Source of the DNA: Poecilobothrus nobilitatus
Taxonomy: Eukaryota; Arthropoda; Insecta; Diptera; Dolichopodidae
Length of the DNA stretch: 64,000 nt
Reading direction: 5' to 3'
NCBI GenBank assembly: GCA_947095535.1
Contig: OX352774.1
Coordinates: 216,926,965 to 216,990,964, forward strand
Position 1 is the first letter of the stretch, and each line of letters begins with the position of its first letter. Below the pieces are notes generated by a model that saw only the letters and a program-made list of their open reading frames with translations, did no database searches and was not told the origin of the DNA. Below, piece after piece: positions 38,705 to 49,980 of this stretch. A program made the translations under genes and the position numbers.

Positions 38705-39150
38705 GATTTGCAGCCGATAGGATAATGGTTAAATCACCTACATTTAATTCGGATTCAAACCCCGGTTTAAAATATATCAGTTAAAAGTGTCGGATTGAAG
38801 CTGGATTATTTAGATATATGACATAATATTGTAATATATGTATCATATATATCACATAATCACTTGTATAACATGTATCACATTTCATTTAAATTCCAAC
38901 TTCTTGTGGCTGATCACAATAATATCGTAATATATGTATAATTAAATAAAAAATAATTCTTATACTTGATAATAGATGGTGCACAAATAAAAATATTAAC
39001 GGTTCATAGTATTGTACAATAGCTACAGCCTATAGTAATCAACGATTTATTGAAACTAATAATTTCAGAAACTAAAGCTTTATCGATATGAATAATAAAT
39101 GACTTAGTGGTGAATTCTTATGTTCCTTATAGGTGTGGGAAAAAGAAAAC
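38705..39150 (+). mobile_element. SINE-2 copy A, tRNA-headed
   Basis: The head has an A-box-like gataggataatggttaa (38716-38732) and a B-box-like cggattcaaacccc (38750-38763) 34 bases later. A TA-rich middle follows, then a conserved tail: acaatagctacagcc, aatcaacgatttattgaaac, gaaactaaagctt, and ttccttataggtgtggg. The same tail, in the same order, follows a different tRNA-like head at 55245-55660. The two copies therefore define a family with a shared 3' part. The tail ends in an aaagaaaacaaaa stretch. There is no coding potential. Confidence 0.65.
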
Positions 39151-40340
39151 AAAAATGATATTGCAATTAATTTAAGGCTAATGTTCTAATGTTGCTAAGG
39201 TTCTAATTCGGAATTTAATTTTTGATTTTAACAATTATTCATAAGTAATTAAAATTGAAGATTATCCGAAAAATTTGTAGTTAGTCAGTTTCGAAAAGCT
39301 ACAAAATTATTAAATAGAAAGTTACCTACAAAAACTGACAATAAATAATTTTTTTTTTTTAGCAGGCAATTGATAAGTTGTTTAAGGCTATTACTTCAAT
39401 AAAAACATTGAAGAAACATTACGAAAATGTTCATTACTTGAGATTTTAAAGAATTCAAATGTTTCGAAACTTTTTAAAATCGAAAATACCATTAATTATA
39501 AGAAATCGTATTAAGATAATAAATAAGTATATGATTAAATAAAGAAACGTAAATTTTATTTTTAGTATCAGATAAGGAAATTCAGATTTCAAACTGCAGA
39601 ATCAAAACTGTCTCAACCATATTTTTGAATAGTTTTAAAACATTTCAAGCGGAAAAGGATCCTTTCAAATTAATATATTTTATTGTTTTTTTCTAAGAAG
39701 TATACTAAAGAAAACTTTAATTATAAATTTTTTTAATGTAAATAATAGTTAAGTAAAACAGTTTTTCCATTAGCAGAATAACATGTTAGTTTTTTCTGTT
39801 GGCAACATACATTGATTTATATTGATTTTTTCAAAAAAAAATTAAGATTCTTATAATTATATGCAATATTACTACTCTTAACAAATCTGACAGTAAGTTA
39901 TTTTTAAGATATTTGCATATATTCCGTTAAACAGTTTTGGTTTCCTCAAAAGATAAGCATTACTATTTTCGATTTTTGATTCGCAAAACATATTTTGATA
40001 AGAGTTCTATACAAAACTAAAGGATGCTATTTACTACAATAGACTTTTTTTTATTTAAACTTATGCAAAGTATAAATTTTGAATTTTATATAAACTTATG
40101 CAAAGTATAAACTATATTTAATCAATGTATACTGCTCCTTATGTGCATTTAAAACGTTTAAGACGATGGTTAGACGTCATTTTTTTCTATCCCTTTGTTT
40201 AATTCGTTTTTTTCTACACATTTTTAAAATTACAGTAGCTTAACTTTTTAAAAGCATTTAAAAAATAGAATAAAAAATTAAATTTTTTGAAGCTTTTATA
40301 AGCGTTTATATAAAAAAATTATTTCCAATTTTTTTAAATT
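39151..40340. other. AT-rich stretch with a short duplication
   Basis: A direct duplication with core aaacttatgcaaagtataaa occurs twice at about 40058-40111. No gene is recognised. Confidence 0.5.
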
Positions 40341-40344
40341 TTAA

Positions 40345-40380
40345 TAAAAACTCCAACTTCTTCTGGCTGATCACAATAAA
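40345..40380 (+). mobile_element. SINE-2 fragment
   Basis: The segment ccaacttcttctggctgatc plus acaataa matches the middle of SINE-2 copy A (about 38898-38923) almost exactly. It is a short eroded fragment with no head or tail. Confidence 0.45.
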
Positions 40381-42080
40381 AAAAATTTAAATTTTACTTT
40401 AAAAAAAAATACTCCAGAACTTCACAAAAGTGGTTTTCAAGCTTAACTGTATTTCATAACAGCTAAAAATATCAAAAAGCATGCATAGAAGAAATATTAA
40501 AAAAAGTGGATCAAAAGTGAAAGAGATCTATTTTTAAGTTTTAAAAAAAGTTAACAAAAAGCGATCAAAAAGGGGTACGTTTTGAGTATGAAAAAATGAT
40601 AAAAGGATGACACGTTTAACCGCTAAGTAAAAATTTCATTAATTTTGATTTTAATTTATATAATATTTTTAAAGATATAAATAAATCATCTGGCAATCTT
40701 TTTATTAATACAATAAAAAATAAATAAAAATTAGTATCATATTATGCAGATTGTATATGTAGAAATTTTTGATATTTGTTTTTCATTTTTATTTTTTTTT
40801 TATCATAAAAAAGGAAACAACAAACAGTAACAAAAACTACAACCATAATTTTGTACAATTCCATAGGTAATGCCATACCTATTACCTTTTCTTTTTTTTT
40901 TTTTTTATTTTTCTTCGTATATATTTGTTCTTTAAATTTGTATATTCATGTTCACCTGTAAAAATATCCTTAAAAAATGTTATTTATTTTTTGTTTTTTT
41001 TGTTTTTTTTTTCATTTTTCTTTTTTATTTAATAAAAATTCATTCTTTAGAGAATTTCTGTTTTATGTTACAATATTCGAATACATGCTTTTTATATTTT
41101 TATACATTGGTATGCATAATAAAGCATTAATGATTGCAGTTATATATTTATGGTATATTTTAAATAACTTTAAATGAATACTTATATGATTTTATGGCTT
41201 TATATTTTGTGATCTGCCAACACATTTTGACTTTTCACAAATTATTAAAATTCATAGTTCAAATTTAAATTTATTGAAATATAAAATATTCTAATCTGAA
41301 TTTTTATTTACCCACAAAATTCTTAATATATATATATATATTTATATAAAAAAAAAGGATATTATCAAATCATGTAAAATATTGCAATTTTAATTGATCA
41401 TTTTTATATCAATTAAATTCATGTAAAATTTACACAAAATAAAGATTTGGATTAATTATATATGTTGAAAAAGGATAACTTAAATAGAAGAAAATTTTAT
41501 TTTTTACCTATCAATTAGAGTGTCTATTTTGAAAGTCATAATAATATTGAAAAAAAACATAGTATAATATACTCCTTCTAAAACTGTGAAAAGGCTAATT
41601 TTCTCATACTTTCTATCAATTAAAAAATCCAGGTTGAATTGTCTAAAGAAATGCAAAACTTTAAGAAAAATGTGGCATAGTTTTAAATAAAAAAAGATTA
41701 ATAAAAGCAGCTCTTAACCTACACGCAAATAAACAGTGGTAGCATTAACTAGATATGGCGTTTACTGATTATTTGTTGTAATACGCAGTGAAAAGTTACG
41801 AAGGCGAGGCCGTGGAGAGACTATCCATCTCATGTATCTGCGAGTATCCGTATCTGGCAAAGGTCTGAAAAGGTCTAACTGAAAGTCTGAGGTTTACCTG
41901 CTTTCGCAATTCACAAGTATAAACAAATTATCCAAAAGTAAAGTTAGTTAGATATCAAATTTAATTTTTAAACTATATGAGCTGGTTACAGAACATATGA
42001 ACAACCAAAAATAAGAGAAAATAGTATCAAAAAAACACCTCTTCTGTGCTATTTGTGATATTTATGATAAAATTCTATAA
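40381..42080. other. AT-rich stretch with one GC-richer block
   Basis: Mostly AT-rich; short open frames around 40950-41180 are T-run translations. A GC-richer block at about 41715-41910 contains gaaggcgaggccgtggagag; it directly precedes the LINE remnant but has no recognised frame. Confidence 0.45.
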
Positions 42081-42509
42081 AGCTCCGTTGAGACTGCTTG
42101 TCTCACTTTTCTTGACATTTGTCGTAATATTGGAGCTCTTCCTCTTTTTTATAGATATTTTGTGGGTAATGATACTTGTTCAGATGATATAAAATCGCTA
42201 ATGCCACCTCTTAAAACATTCCACCGCACCACTAGAAGGGCCTCAAGTGCTCATGCCTACTATTTGGAATTTCCTAAATGGTACTCTACTGGTTATAGCA
42301 ATTCGTTTGTTGTCAGAACTGTAAAAATGTGGAACCTATTACCATTTTTTGTGTTTACAAAAGTTGACGATTTTTTGGTTTACAATTTGCACAAATTCAA
42401 AACGAACCTTAACAGATTTCTCATTCCCCTTTATCCGCATTTTCTCCATCCATATCCCAACAAATTTAGTCTCAACTACTTTTTAGAGTACAAGGGAACA
42501 TATTCCTAG
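42081..42509 (+). pseudogene. LINE reverse transcriptase C-terminal tail (Jockey/CR1 type)
   Basis: The frame is open from 42081 to the TAG at 42507-42509, about 142 codons. It reads RNIGALPLFYRYFVGN, then DIKSLMPP, HRTTRRASSAHAY, and SFVVRTVKMWNLLP followed by VF and HKFKTNLNRFL. This order (ALxLFYRYF, P-rich turn, FxxRTxxxWNxLP, FKxxxNR) is the conserved tail after the reverse transcriptase in CR1/Jockey-type LINEs. All catalytic domains are missing, so this is a 5'-truncated dead copy. A TAA directly precedes 42081. Confidence 0.75.
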
Positions 42510-42540
42510 ATTGAGATTATTGAATAAAAAAAAAAAAAAA
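42081..42540 (+). mobile_element. 5'-truncated LINE 3' end with poly(A) tail
   Basis: The coding tail (to 42509) is followed by only about 13 bases, then aataaa (42523-42528) running into an uninterrupted A run ending at 42540. A short 3' region ending in poly(A) fits retroposition from a polyadenylated LINE transcript. No target-site duplication was identified. Confidence 0.7.
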
Positions 42541-45500
42541 CAGTCATGTGAACCGACCAACTTAAACTGCCAAGAATATAATAAATTTGATTTTGAATTA
42601 GTCCATCAGTATTTAGTCCACATAAAAATTTTCTAATAATTAAATTCACATCATTATTAAAGAATTCTTAATACAGGTTTTAATATTACAAATAATTCAC
42701 TTTAATTGAATATAAATCAAAATATTTCATAGCTTTCCTTTTTAAGCTTAGCGCTATAAAGAGATGGGGTTATATAAAAGTCAAAAAGACTGTGAAAATT
42801 GACATTAAATAAATCAAAGTTTACTCCCTGAGAATGAAACCTTCAAAATAAATTTACAATTTAATTTGGAACAGAAAAGAAAAGTTAAAAGAAGAAATCT
42901 GATAGGAACTTTGAAGTGATATTTTGAACAATGATGTTAATGTTCTCATTTAATAACTAAATAAAATACACAAAGAAATTAGAGAACATATTTAAAGTTA
43001 AATGATTTCTAATAGGGGATATAACCATAACAAACAAAATTGTTGAAAGGTATGTTATGGAATCTCAAAATTTTAACTATGGATAGTTATGTACACTTTT
43101 TGATCTTTTTATATCCCTTTCATATAATCTTGATTGAAAACATTTATTCCTTCTTTCCTTAAGACAAATATTTACCCCTATAAGATATCTACAAAAAAAA
43201 AAGTTCTAATTTAGGACACAATATATATACAAGACCAAAAATATATAAAATTGCTCCTGTATAGGACAATGTTGTAATAAAATAATTTCTGAGGATGAAA
43301 ACAAATTGTATTCAAATTTTCGTATCTAATTGTAAATTTACTTACACATATGAAAAATGTATAAATTATTGTTTTCAATTTTTTTTTTTTTTGTTTTTTT
43401 ATATTCATATGTATAAGAATTTATATTGTACATAATCATTTGTACGAGTACCTTTATGTCCTTATTTTCTACGTAACAATGTGTATGAATGGCATCATCA
43501 TGCACACGATATCATTATAAAAAAAAGAAAAATCTAGAAAATATATGTTTTTTTTTCTTTTATTTTCTTTTCCTCTCAAAATTTTGTTTTTCCTGTTTTT
43601 GTTTTGTTTTTTTTTTTTTGTTTTTTTTTTATTATTATTACTTTAGGGATGATTGAGGTTGAATGTTCCATAATACACTGAGAAGAAAAAATGTATATAT
43701 ACATATATAAATATATATAAAAAAAACTATATATGTACAGAATAAAGAATATATATATATAATATATGTATAAAATACAGATAGAAAGATGGAAAGGTAA
43801 AAATAAAATGTAAAAATAATAAAAAAAAAAAAAAAAAAATTAGAAAAAATTTTGTAATAATTGAAAATATACAATGCTCATGTGCGATTTTCTTCTTTTA
43901 TATATTTTTGGTCCATTAGAAGAAAAATAAAACGAAAAATCAAAAGTAAAAGAAAAACAAAGAAGAAGAAAAACAAAAAACAAAATTACAATATAAAATG
44001 AATGTACTTATTGTATAAATGTATATAATATTATTGTATATTTAAAAATTGTATATTAAATTTATAATATAGACCATTTTCATACATTCAATATACCATT
44101 TGTTATATATATGTGCGTACCTGAGGCAATGTAAATTATTATTACTTATATTATTATTAATTTTTTTTTTTTTTTGTTTTTTTACTTTTATTATTTTTGT
44201 TGTGGTTGTTTTTTATGGTTTTTTTTTTTTTGTTTTTTGTTTTTATAAAATATGTTCTGTTATAAAAAAAAAAAAATCTGTTATTTTTTTTAATGTTATG
44301 GGAAAATTTACAATTTCATCTAACCACACAACCAACCATCCCCAAAATAAAAAAAAATAAAAATAAAAAAAATAAAATTTTCATTTAACCTTTATTCAAC
44401 TAGCCACCAATACAATTTATTTAGTAACTGAATTAAAGATGAGTTCCACCTTTACCACCACCATCACCACCACGACCCATTCATTCAACCATTCATCCAA
44501 TCTTCATTGATTCATTTGTTATTTTTTGTAATGTTATTGTTGTACAATATGTGCGTGCGGATAATAAAAAGTACCTATACTTACTGATGTTATTTTATTC
44601 TCATCCTTTTTATCTTTTGTTTTTTTTTTTTTTTGTTTTTTTTTTGCTCATTTTTATGAATCAAGTATCTGTCAGTATCATTTATGTACACAGTCATTGT
44701 ACATAAATTTGATAATTTCGTTTTGTTATTTTTTTTACTTTTTCATGTTTTTATGTTTTGTGTTTTTTATTTATTTTTTTTTTTTTTTGTTCAAATAAAT
44801 TTATAATTATGTAAAATACTGCGGTAGACAGCAGAAAGTTAACGGTTTATAAAATTTTTCTTACTAAAAAATTAATATAAATATTTAATGCTGTTAAGAA
44901 CATATGAAGGTTATCGAGAATGTATACAAAAATTAAATTTATGTTTCAAAAAAATAAATAAATAAATAAAAATAGTAGTGGTATATTTTCACTTGTAACA
45001 AATACCTTAGAAACTTAAACTTAATTTTCTAAAGCAAATAAATATCTAAAAAAGTAATAACAAATAAAGATCGGATCACATATTGTTATGATTATTGAAA
45101 AATAAATTATTATACTACGAATATATTCCTGTCATATCCCCAGTTTACTAAAATTTTTATATCAACATCCTTCACCCAATCAATAACCTTTTATATCAAT
45201 ATGAATATGTGGTGCAGATAAGCTTAGATTAAATATTTCTCAACTTTAAGTTAGATCATAATAAATTTTATTTAAATTATACATTTTCAATTTCAACCCT
45301 GAAGTTCTTAAACTGTGGTGCCTAAGTTCAAAGTGAAGTTCTTAAACTGTGTGTGTTTTTCTTTTTGATAACTTGAGCAGATATAGATATGTATATACAT
45401 ATAATTTTTATCTATCTTTTATATTGTGTGTAACGGTATATCTTTGTGAAATCGGTTAAAGACACGAACCATATTGAAATGTTCCAAATTACAGTTTAGT

Positions 45501-45914
45501 ATTACCCATTTTTTTTTTAACTTATGACTACAGTTTTGAAAACACTGGAGATTGTGTTTTTAATGAAAATTGGAAAAACACTATGATTATTTATTATGGA
45601 GCTCAAGATCTGGATGGAATTATTATGGAGCTCAAGATCTAGATGAAAAAAAAAATGTTAATAGTCCTAACCTTACAAAAATTTAAACTAAAAACTGTTT
45701 GAAATTTAATGACCATAACTGTTCATATTAATAATAACAACAATAACATAAAAGAATGATAAAAAAAAAAAAAAATTAAACAGTAAACAGAAATTCATAT
45801 GAAATGTTGCTTTGATATTCTGAAAATATCCTGAAAAACAAGATATTTTTTTTTGTATTCTTTATCCTTATGCTAAATAATTAATTAAGAATTGTTTATT
45901 TTTTTTATAAGCAG
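42541..45914. other. Low-complexity AT-rich stretch with duplications
   Basis: Extreme T and A tracts from 43380 to 44800. A CCA-rich block at 44447-44500 (accaccaccatcaccaccac) is simple sequence; on the minus strand it reads MGRGGDGGGKGGTHL then stop, which I do not take as a gene. Direct duplications lie at about 45301-45353 (core gaagttcttaaactgtg) and 45587-45643 (core ttatggagctcaagatct). Confidence 0.5.
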
Positions 45915-45947
45915 GAGTTTTGTAGCCGGAGATGAAATGGTTTATTC
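45915..45947 (+). CDS. Possible 33-base microexon
   Basis: A strong acceptor (t-rich tract ending ttttttataagcag at 45914) and a gtaaat donor at 45948 bracket 33 bases of balanced composition. One frame is open and reads SFVAGDEMVY; the other two contain TGA or TAG. A length divisible by three would keep frame if skipped. No neighbouring exon could be linked, so this remains a splice-signal-based proposal. Confidence 0.2.
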
Positions 45948-46477
45948 GTAAATGTTTTTTGTTTTTTTTTTTTTTTGTTGCTGAAGTTGTACTCATTTCA
46001 TTTCCTTTTTGGTTTATTTGTAAGGATATCAAAAAATATTTGTTAATTTAAAATAAATATTTTTAAATTGTTTTTTGTTTTTTTTTGTTTGTTTTAATTT
46101 CTGTTTTTTGTTATTGTTTTTATTAATTTTGTCCTTAATATTTTTGTTGGTTTTATTGTATTTTTCTTCAGTTTCATAAATAACATAAAATGGATTTCAA
46201 TGAAAAAAGTTTTAAAAAAAGTTGTTGAAAATTTACAAAAATTAAAGAAAAATAAAAATGTAAAAATAGTGTATTAATTTAAATAAAATAATTATTGTCA
46301 TTATTGTTCATTTTCTTTGATTCAGTTTCAGTTTTGTTAAAGATAAATCAGAAATGTTCCGAAAATGACGTTTTCGATTTTAAACGTTGTCAAGAGAAGT
46401 AAATATTAAAAAGCTGTTGAATTGAATTTCCTAAAAATATGCAAAAAAAAAAAATATTAATTCCTAACATCAGGAAA
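45948..46477. other. AT-rich stretch
   Basis: T-rich sequence followed by mixed AT-rich sequence; no feature is recognised. Confidence 0.5.
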
Positions 46478-46545
46478 AGGGATCTCGATGGACAAGTGGT
46501 CAAGTATATTAATTGAGAAATTTTGCGTAAATAACACAAAAAAAT
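46478..46545 (+). mobile_element. Degenerate SINE-1 head
   Basis: The run gatctcgatggacaagtggt, then caag, resembles the SINE-1 head (ggcctcggtggcctagtggg, then taag). It is followed after a gap by tgcgtaaataaca, resembling the cgctgtaaataacg of the same family. The B-box and body are not recognisable. It is probably an old fragment. Confidence 0.35.
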
Positions 46546-48159
46546 TTTTAATTGAAAGGAAAATGACTAGAAAGATAAATTTTCTTAAAAAAATACCAGT
46601 TGCCACCAAATATTTCATTCTTCGATTTGAAAAGGATATATTTAAGATGTAAGATGAATTGGCTTATTTTGCTTGGCTTAGTAAATTTTGTGGCCGATAT
46701 CTTATTATTAGAATGTAAATGTCCTTAAATTTAAAGTAAGCGTTAATACCAGTAGCTTTATCTATTTACTTTTTAGCTTGAAGTGTAGAACCATTTCACT
46801 TTATATAGAATCTAATATTTTTATCCTTTATTAAAATTCTCCAATATTTTCAAGGACAACATTTACATACATTAAAAAAAAATATAAGTAGCAAATGAAA
46901 TGTAAGAAAAATTTATAAGTAAAAATACTTAATTAACCAGTATCCGTTAAAATTTTGTCCTTATCTTATCTTATCTTATTCCTAAAAAAAAAAATTAATT
47001 ATATTAAATTAATTTTTTTTTTAATTTTAATATCTTCCATATAATTTTTACCCATTATTAGTTAAAATATTTATAAAATCACGAACTTTATTAAAAAGAA
47101 TATAACATGAACTATAGACGTCCTTCTGTTTCTTTTTAATTTTTTTATTACATTTCTTTTTTATTATGTTTTTTTTTTCTTCTTTTCTTTAAGATCACAT
47201 TTTAAACATTTATTGAAAAGTTGTCATTATTATAGACATTAAAAATTGCAATGAACTATTAATGAATTATATATATATATAACAATAATAATCCTTGAAC
47301 TCGCTTTTTATTGAACAAAAAATCCATTACATAACATTTTAACTGCCATTATTTTATAAATATACTCTTTACTATATAATATTTTATTATGTTTTAAAAT
47401 TTATTAATTTTAAACGTGTTTAAACCTCCTTTTACTTATTTAATATATAGTTTAGGTATTTTTATACGTATATAATAATATATATATACATTTTTTTAAA
47501 AATTATTACTTATTTATTATTATGATACTATTAAATAATGGTAACTATTATTTTTACTACTTTTTTTTTATAACACAAAAAACACTTTAATAAATGCATT
47601 AATATAATATTTTTAATAACCTTTAAGCATCTGAACCCTTTTATTTAGCAAAACAAAAAGAGTTCACTAATAAAAAATATTGGTAATTTTAATTTATATC
47701 TGTTATTAATAATAAAATAAAATAAAAAACTAAAATTTTAATTAATCTTTTGTTTGTTTTCAATTATTTTTTGATGTCTGGTTTTCTAAATTAAAAATGT
47801 TTTTTTAAAGAGATATTAAATTTATTTTAAAAAAGAAAGAAAACTAAACATTTATTACAAGAAAGAAGACTAAACATTTACATGTAAAGAAAACTAAACA
47901 TTTATCACTTTACTTTGATCATGGAATAAAATATTGACCGCAAAATAAGCGAAACCAATCAAAAATTACTAAGATATTGATTAAACCTAAAGCAAAAACA
48001 AAGGCAAATCATGCTCAAAAATTGTATACTTACAGATAAAAAAATGTTTAAATGACGTTATTGTAAAAAAAGCTTTACAAGAGGTGATTTAAAACCTACA
48101 GCTTTAATAAAAAATTAATAAAAGGATTCCCGAGTTCCAGTCACTGTCATATGTCAGAA
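46546..48159. other. AT-rich stretch with short tandem repeats
   Basis: (CTTAT)4 microsatellite at 46960-46979. Three close copies of aaactaaacattta, each preceded by aagaa-type sequence, lie at about 47826-47903. No gene is recognised. Confidence 0.5.
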
Positions 48160-48955
48160 TCAGCAACGCGTGATCTCCATGAAAGTTATCTACATTTGTT
48201 GCTAAATCTAGTGATCTAGTTCTAAAGTGGTCTTCTAAAAGATTCTTATGTTTTAGTACCCACATGTTTGTTTATTTCTTTATTCACACTAGCAGTCTCT
48301 AAATCTCGATGTAAGTTCCAATTTCTCATGTACAAAGAAAATGTAAAATGTTATTCTGGAAAATTTAGATGATCTGAATATGTGTTTGTTTCACATAACC
48401 CCATAGCTGTATGTCTTACAACGAAATAGGCTGAAATATTTTGTTATATGACAAAACTTTTATATCAGCAATCCAGAGTTACAACCTCTAAGCAAATTCA
48501 TTTCTCTATATTTTAATTCAAATTCGATTTTTTTCTTTTTGTCGTACTTTTTACACTTTAGCTTGACATCTAATGTCATTTTTATGTATTTTTTTTTTGT
48601 TTTCTTAAGGTGTATCTACGACATTTAATTTTAAGTTTGAGAAATTTTGTATGATTTTATTTGTAAAAATTTACTTCCACAGATTTATGATCATCAACCT
48701 TACTTTTTCATTAGTTGGTCCTAAAAAGAAAAATATTATCATTTGTTTTCTGTAATTTATCTGTAGTCTCGTCAATATTAAATACTTTCTTGGTAGGTCA
48801 CTTGCATAAAACGAATATAACAAAGGAACCAAGATATTATCTTGAAGAACACCTGCTTTGTTTCCTCTAAGTGGCGAAAACTTTTCATCCTATTTAATTT
48901 CGAACAACAACAATCAGTTAAGTATTTTGAGATTAAAAGAGGTATGAACAAAAAA
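48160..48955 (-). pseudogene. Decayed Jockey-type LINE reverse transcriptase
   Basis: On the minus strand, collinear blocks of a Jockey-type ORF2 survive between stops and frameshifts. Near 48955-48860 is HTSFNLKILN...EIK; near 48870-48780 is LRGNKAGVLQDNILVPLLYS with FYASDLP, the counterpart of the AGVPQGSVLGPxLY...DLP reverse-transcriptase motif. Near 48525-48470 is LKYREMNLLRGCNSGL; near 48420-48375 is DIQLWGYVKQTHIQII; near 48313-48256 is LHRDLETASVNKEINKHVGT. Order and spacing follow the family. The catalytic FADD-type motif is not recognisable, so the copy is dead. It is oriented opposite to the RTE-like fragment 300 bases away. Confidence 0.7.
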
Positions 48956-49249
48956 GATGAAATGATTTAGAAAATGAAAAATATTAAACTTTGCTATTAT
49001 TAATTTGTTCTTGAAAATAAAAATTTTAAAAACTGGCAAAGTTCTTCAACATCTTTTTAAAAAAAATTATTGTGCAGGATTATCTATTCAAACTAATGTC
49101 TATTATGCTACTAGGAACGGTTTTGATTTTCTTACTTGGACTTTCTATTACACTGAATATGCATTTATAAGATTCATGTTTTTTTTTTCTTAAATCGATA
49201 AATTGATAATTAAAGATAAATTGATAATTAAATCGATTTACAACACATA
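48956..49249. other. Spacer between two LINE remnants
   Basis: A short open frame (49005-49193, plus) has no recognised motif. A perfect 18-base direct tandem duplication (gataaattgataattaaa at 49197-49214 and 49215-49232) lies just left of the RTE-like fragment. Confidence 0.5.
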
Positions 49250-49980
49250 GTAGATAGAGTCAACCACTACAGTAACAATTTTGGGCTTAACATCAACACT
49301 CAAACACTCAAAAAACGAAATGGATGATAGTCAGCAGAAATAGAAAACCGTATCCTAGTGCGACTATTACAATTAACAACATTCAAATCGAAAAAGTGTC
49401 CACTTTCAAGTACCTTGGAAGCTGGCTAAACGAAGACTGGAGTTGTAATGGAGAAATAAAGTGCCGAACTGAAATGGCCAGGAAGGCATTTCTTAAATAT
49501 AAGGAGCTTTTCTGCACTAGGAACCTCAACATGAAGTTGCGGATACGTTTCGTCAAATGTTATGTCTGGTCTGTTTTATTATATGGTGTGGAAGAATGGA
49601 CATTAAAAGTAAAAGACATGAACAAGCTGGAAGCATTCGAAATGTGGACATACAGAAGAATGCTCAAGATTTCATGGGTAGACCGTGTTTCGAACGAGGA
49701 GGTTCTCAGAAGAATGAATGTAACAAGAGAATTACTCAAAACTGTCAAACGTCGAAAAACAGCATACTTTGGCCATGTGATGAGGAGTACGAAATACGAG
49801 ATGTTACAGCTCATCGTGCAGGGGAAGATTGAAGGACGGAGGGGAGTTGGTAGAAAGCAACTGTCTTGGCTCCGAAATATTAGAAATTGGACTGGCATAT
49901 CGGGAATTGGTGCACTGATAGAGTCAGCAAGGGACAGGGAACGATACAAGCAAATCACACAAACTATCATACGACGCTAA
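49250..49980 (+). pseudogene. RTE-like LINE reverse transcriptase, C-terminal part
   Basis: From 49250 one frame reads VDRVNHYSNNFGLNINT; after a frameshift a second frame runs from 49324 to the stop at 49980 (218 codons). It contains TFKYLGSWLNED, EMARKAF, RIRFVKCYVWSVLLYGVEEW, LEAFEMWTYRRMLKISW, VSNEEVLRRM, KRRKTAYFGHVMR and GKIEGRRGVGRKQLSWL. These are the conserved blocks after the polymerase active site in insect endonuclease-reverse transcriptase elements often annotated as RTE-type. The endonuclease and the catalytic YADD region are missing. The long open frame suggests a fairly young insertion. The clade assignment rests on motif memory. Confidence 0.85.

Noticed and set aside
44100..44360. 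Hydrophobic open frame suggesting a membrane protein
   Set aside because: The phenylalanine- and leucine-rich sequence comes from poly(T) tracts and has no start context or family motif.
44447..44500. Minus-strand glycine-rich peptide MGRGGDGGGKGGTHL
   Set aside because: It is encoded by a CCA-type simple repeat and has no supported exon boundary.
49560..49970. 136-codon minus-strand open frame
   Set aside because: It is antisense to the RTE-like reverse transcriptase frame, which has clear family motifs.
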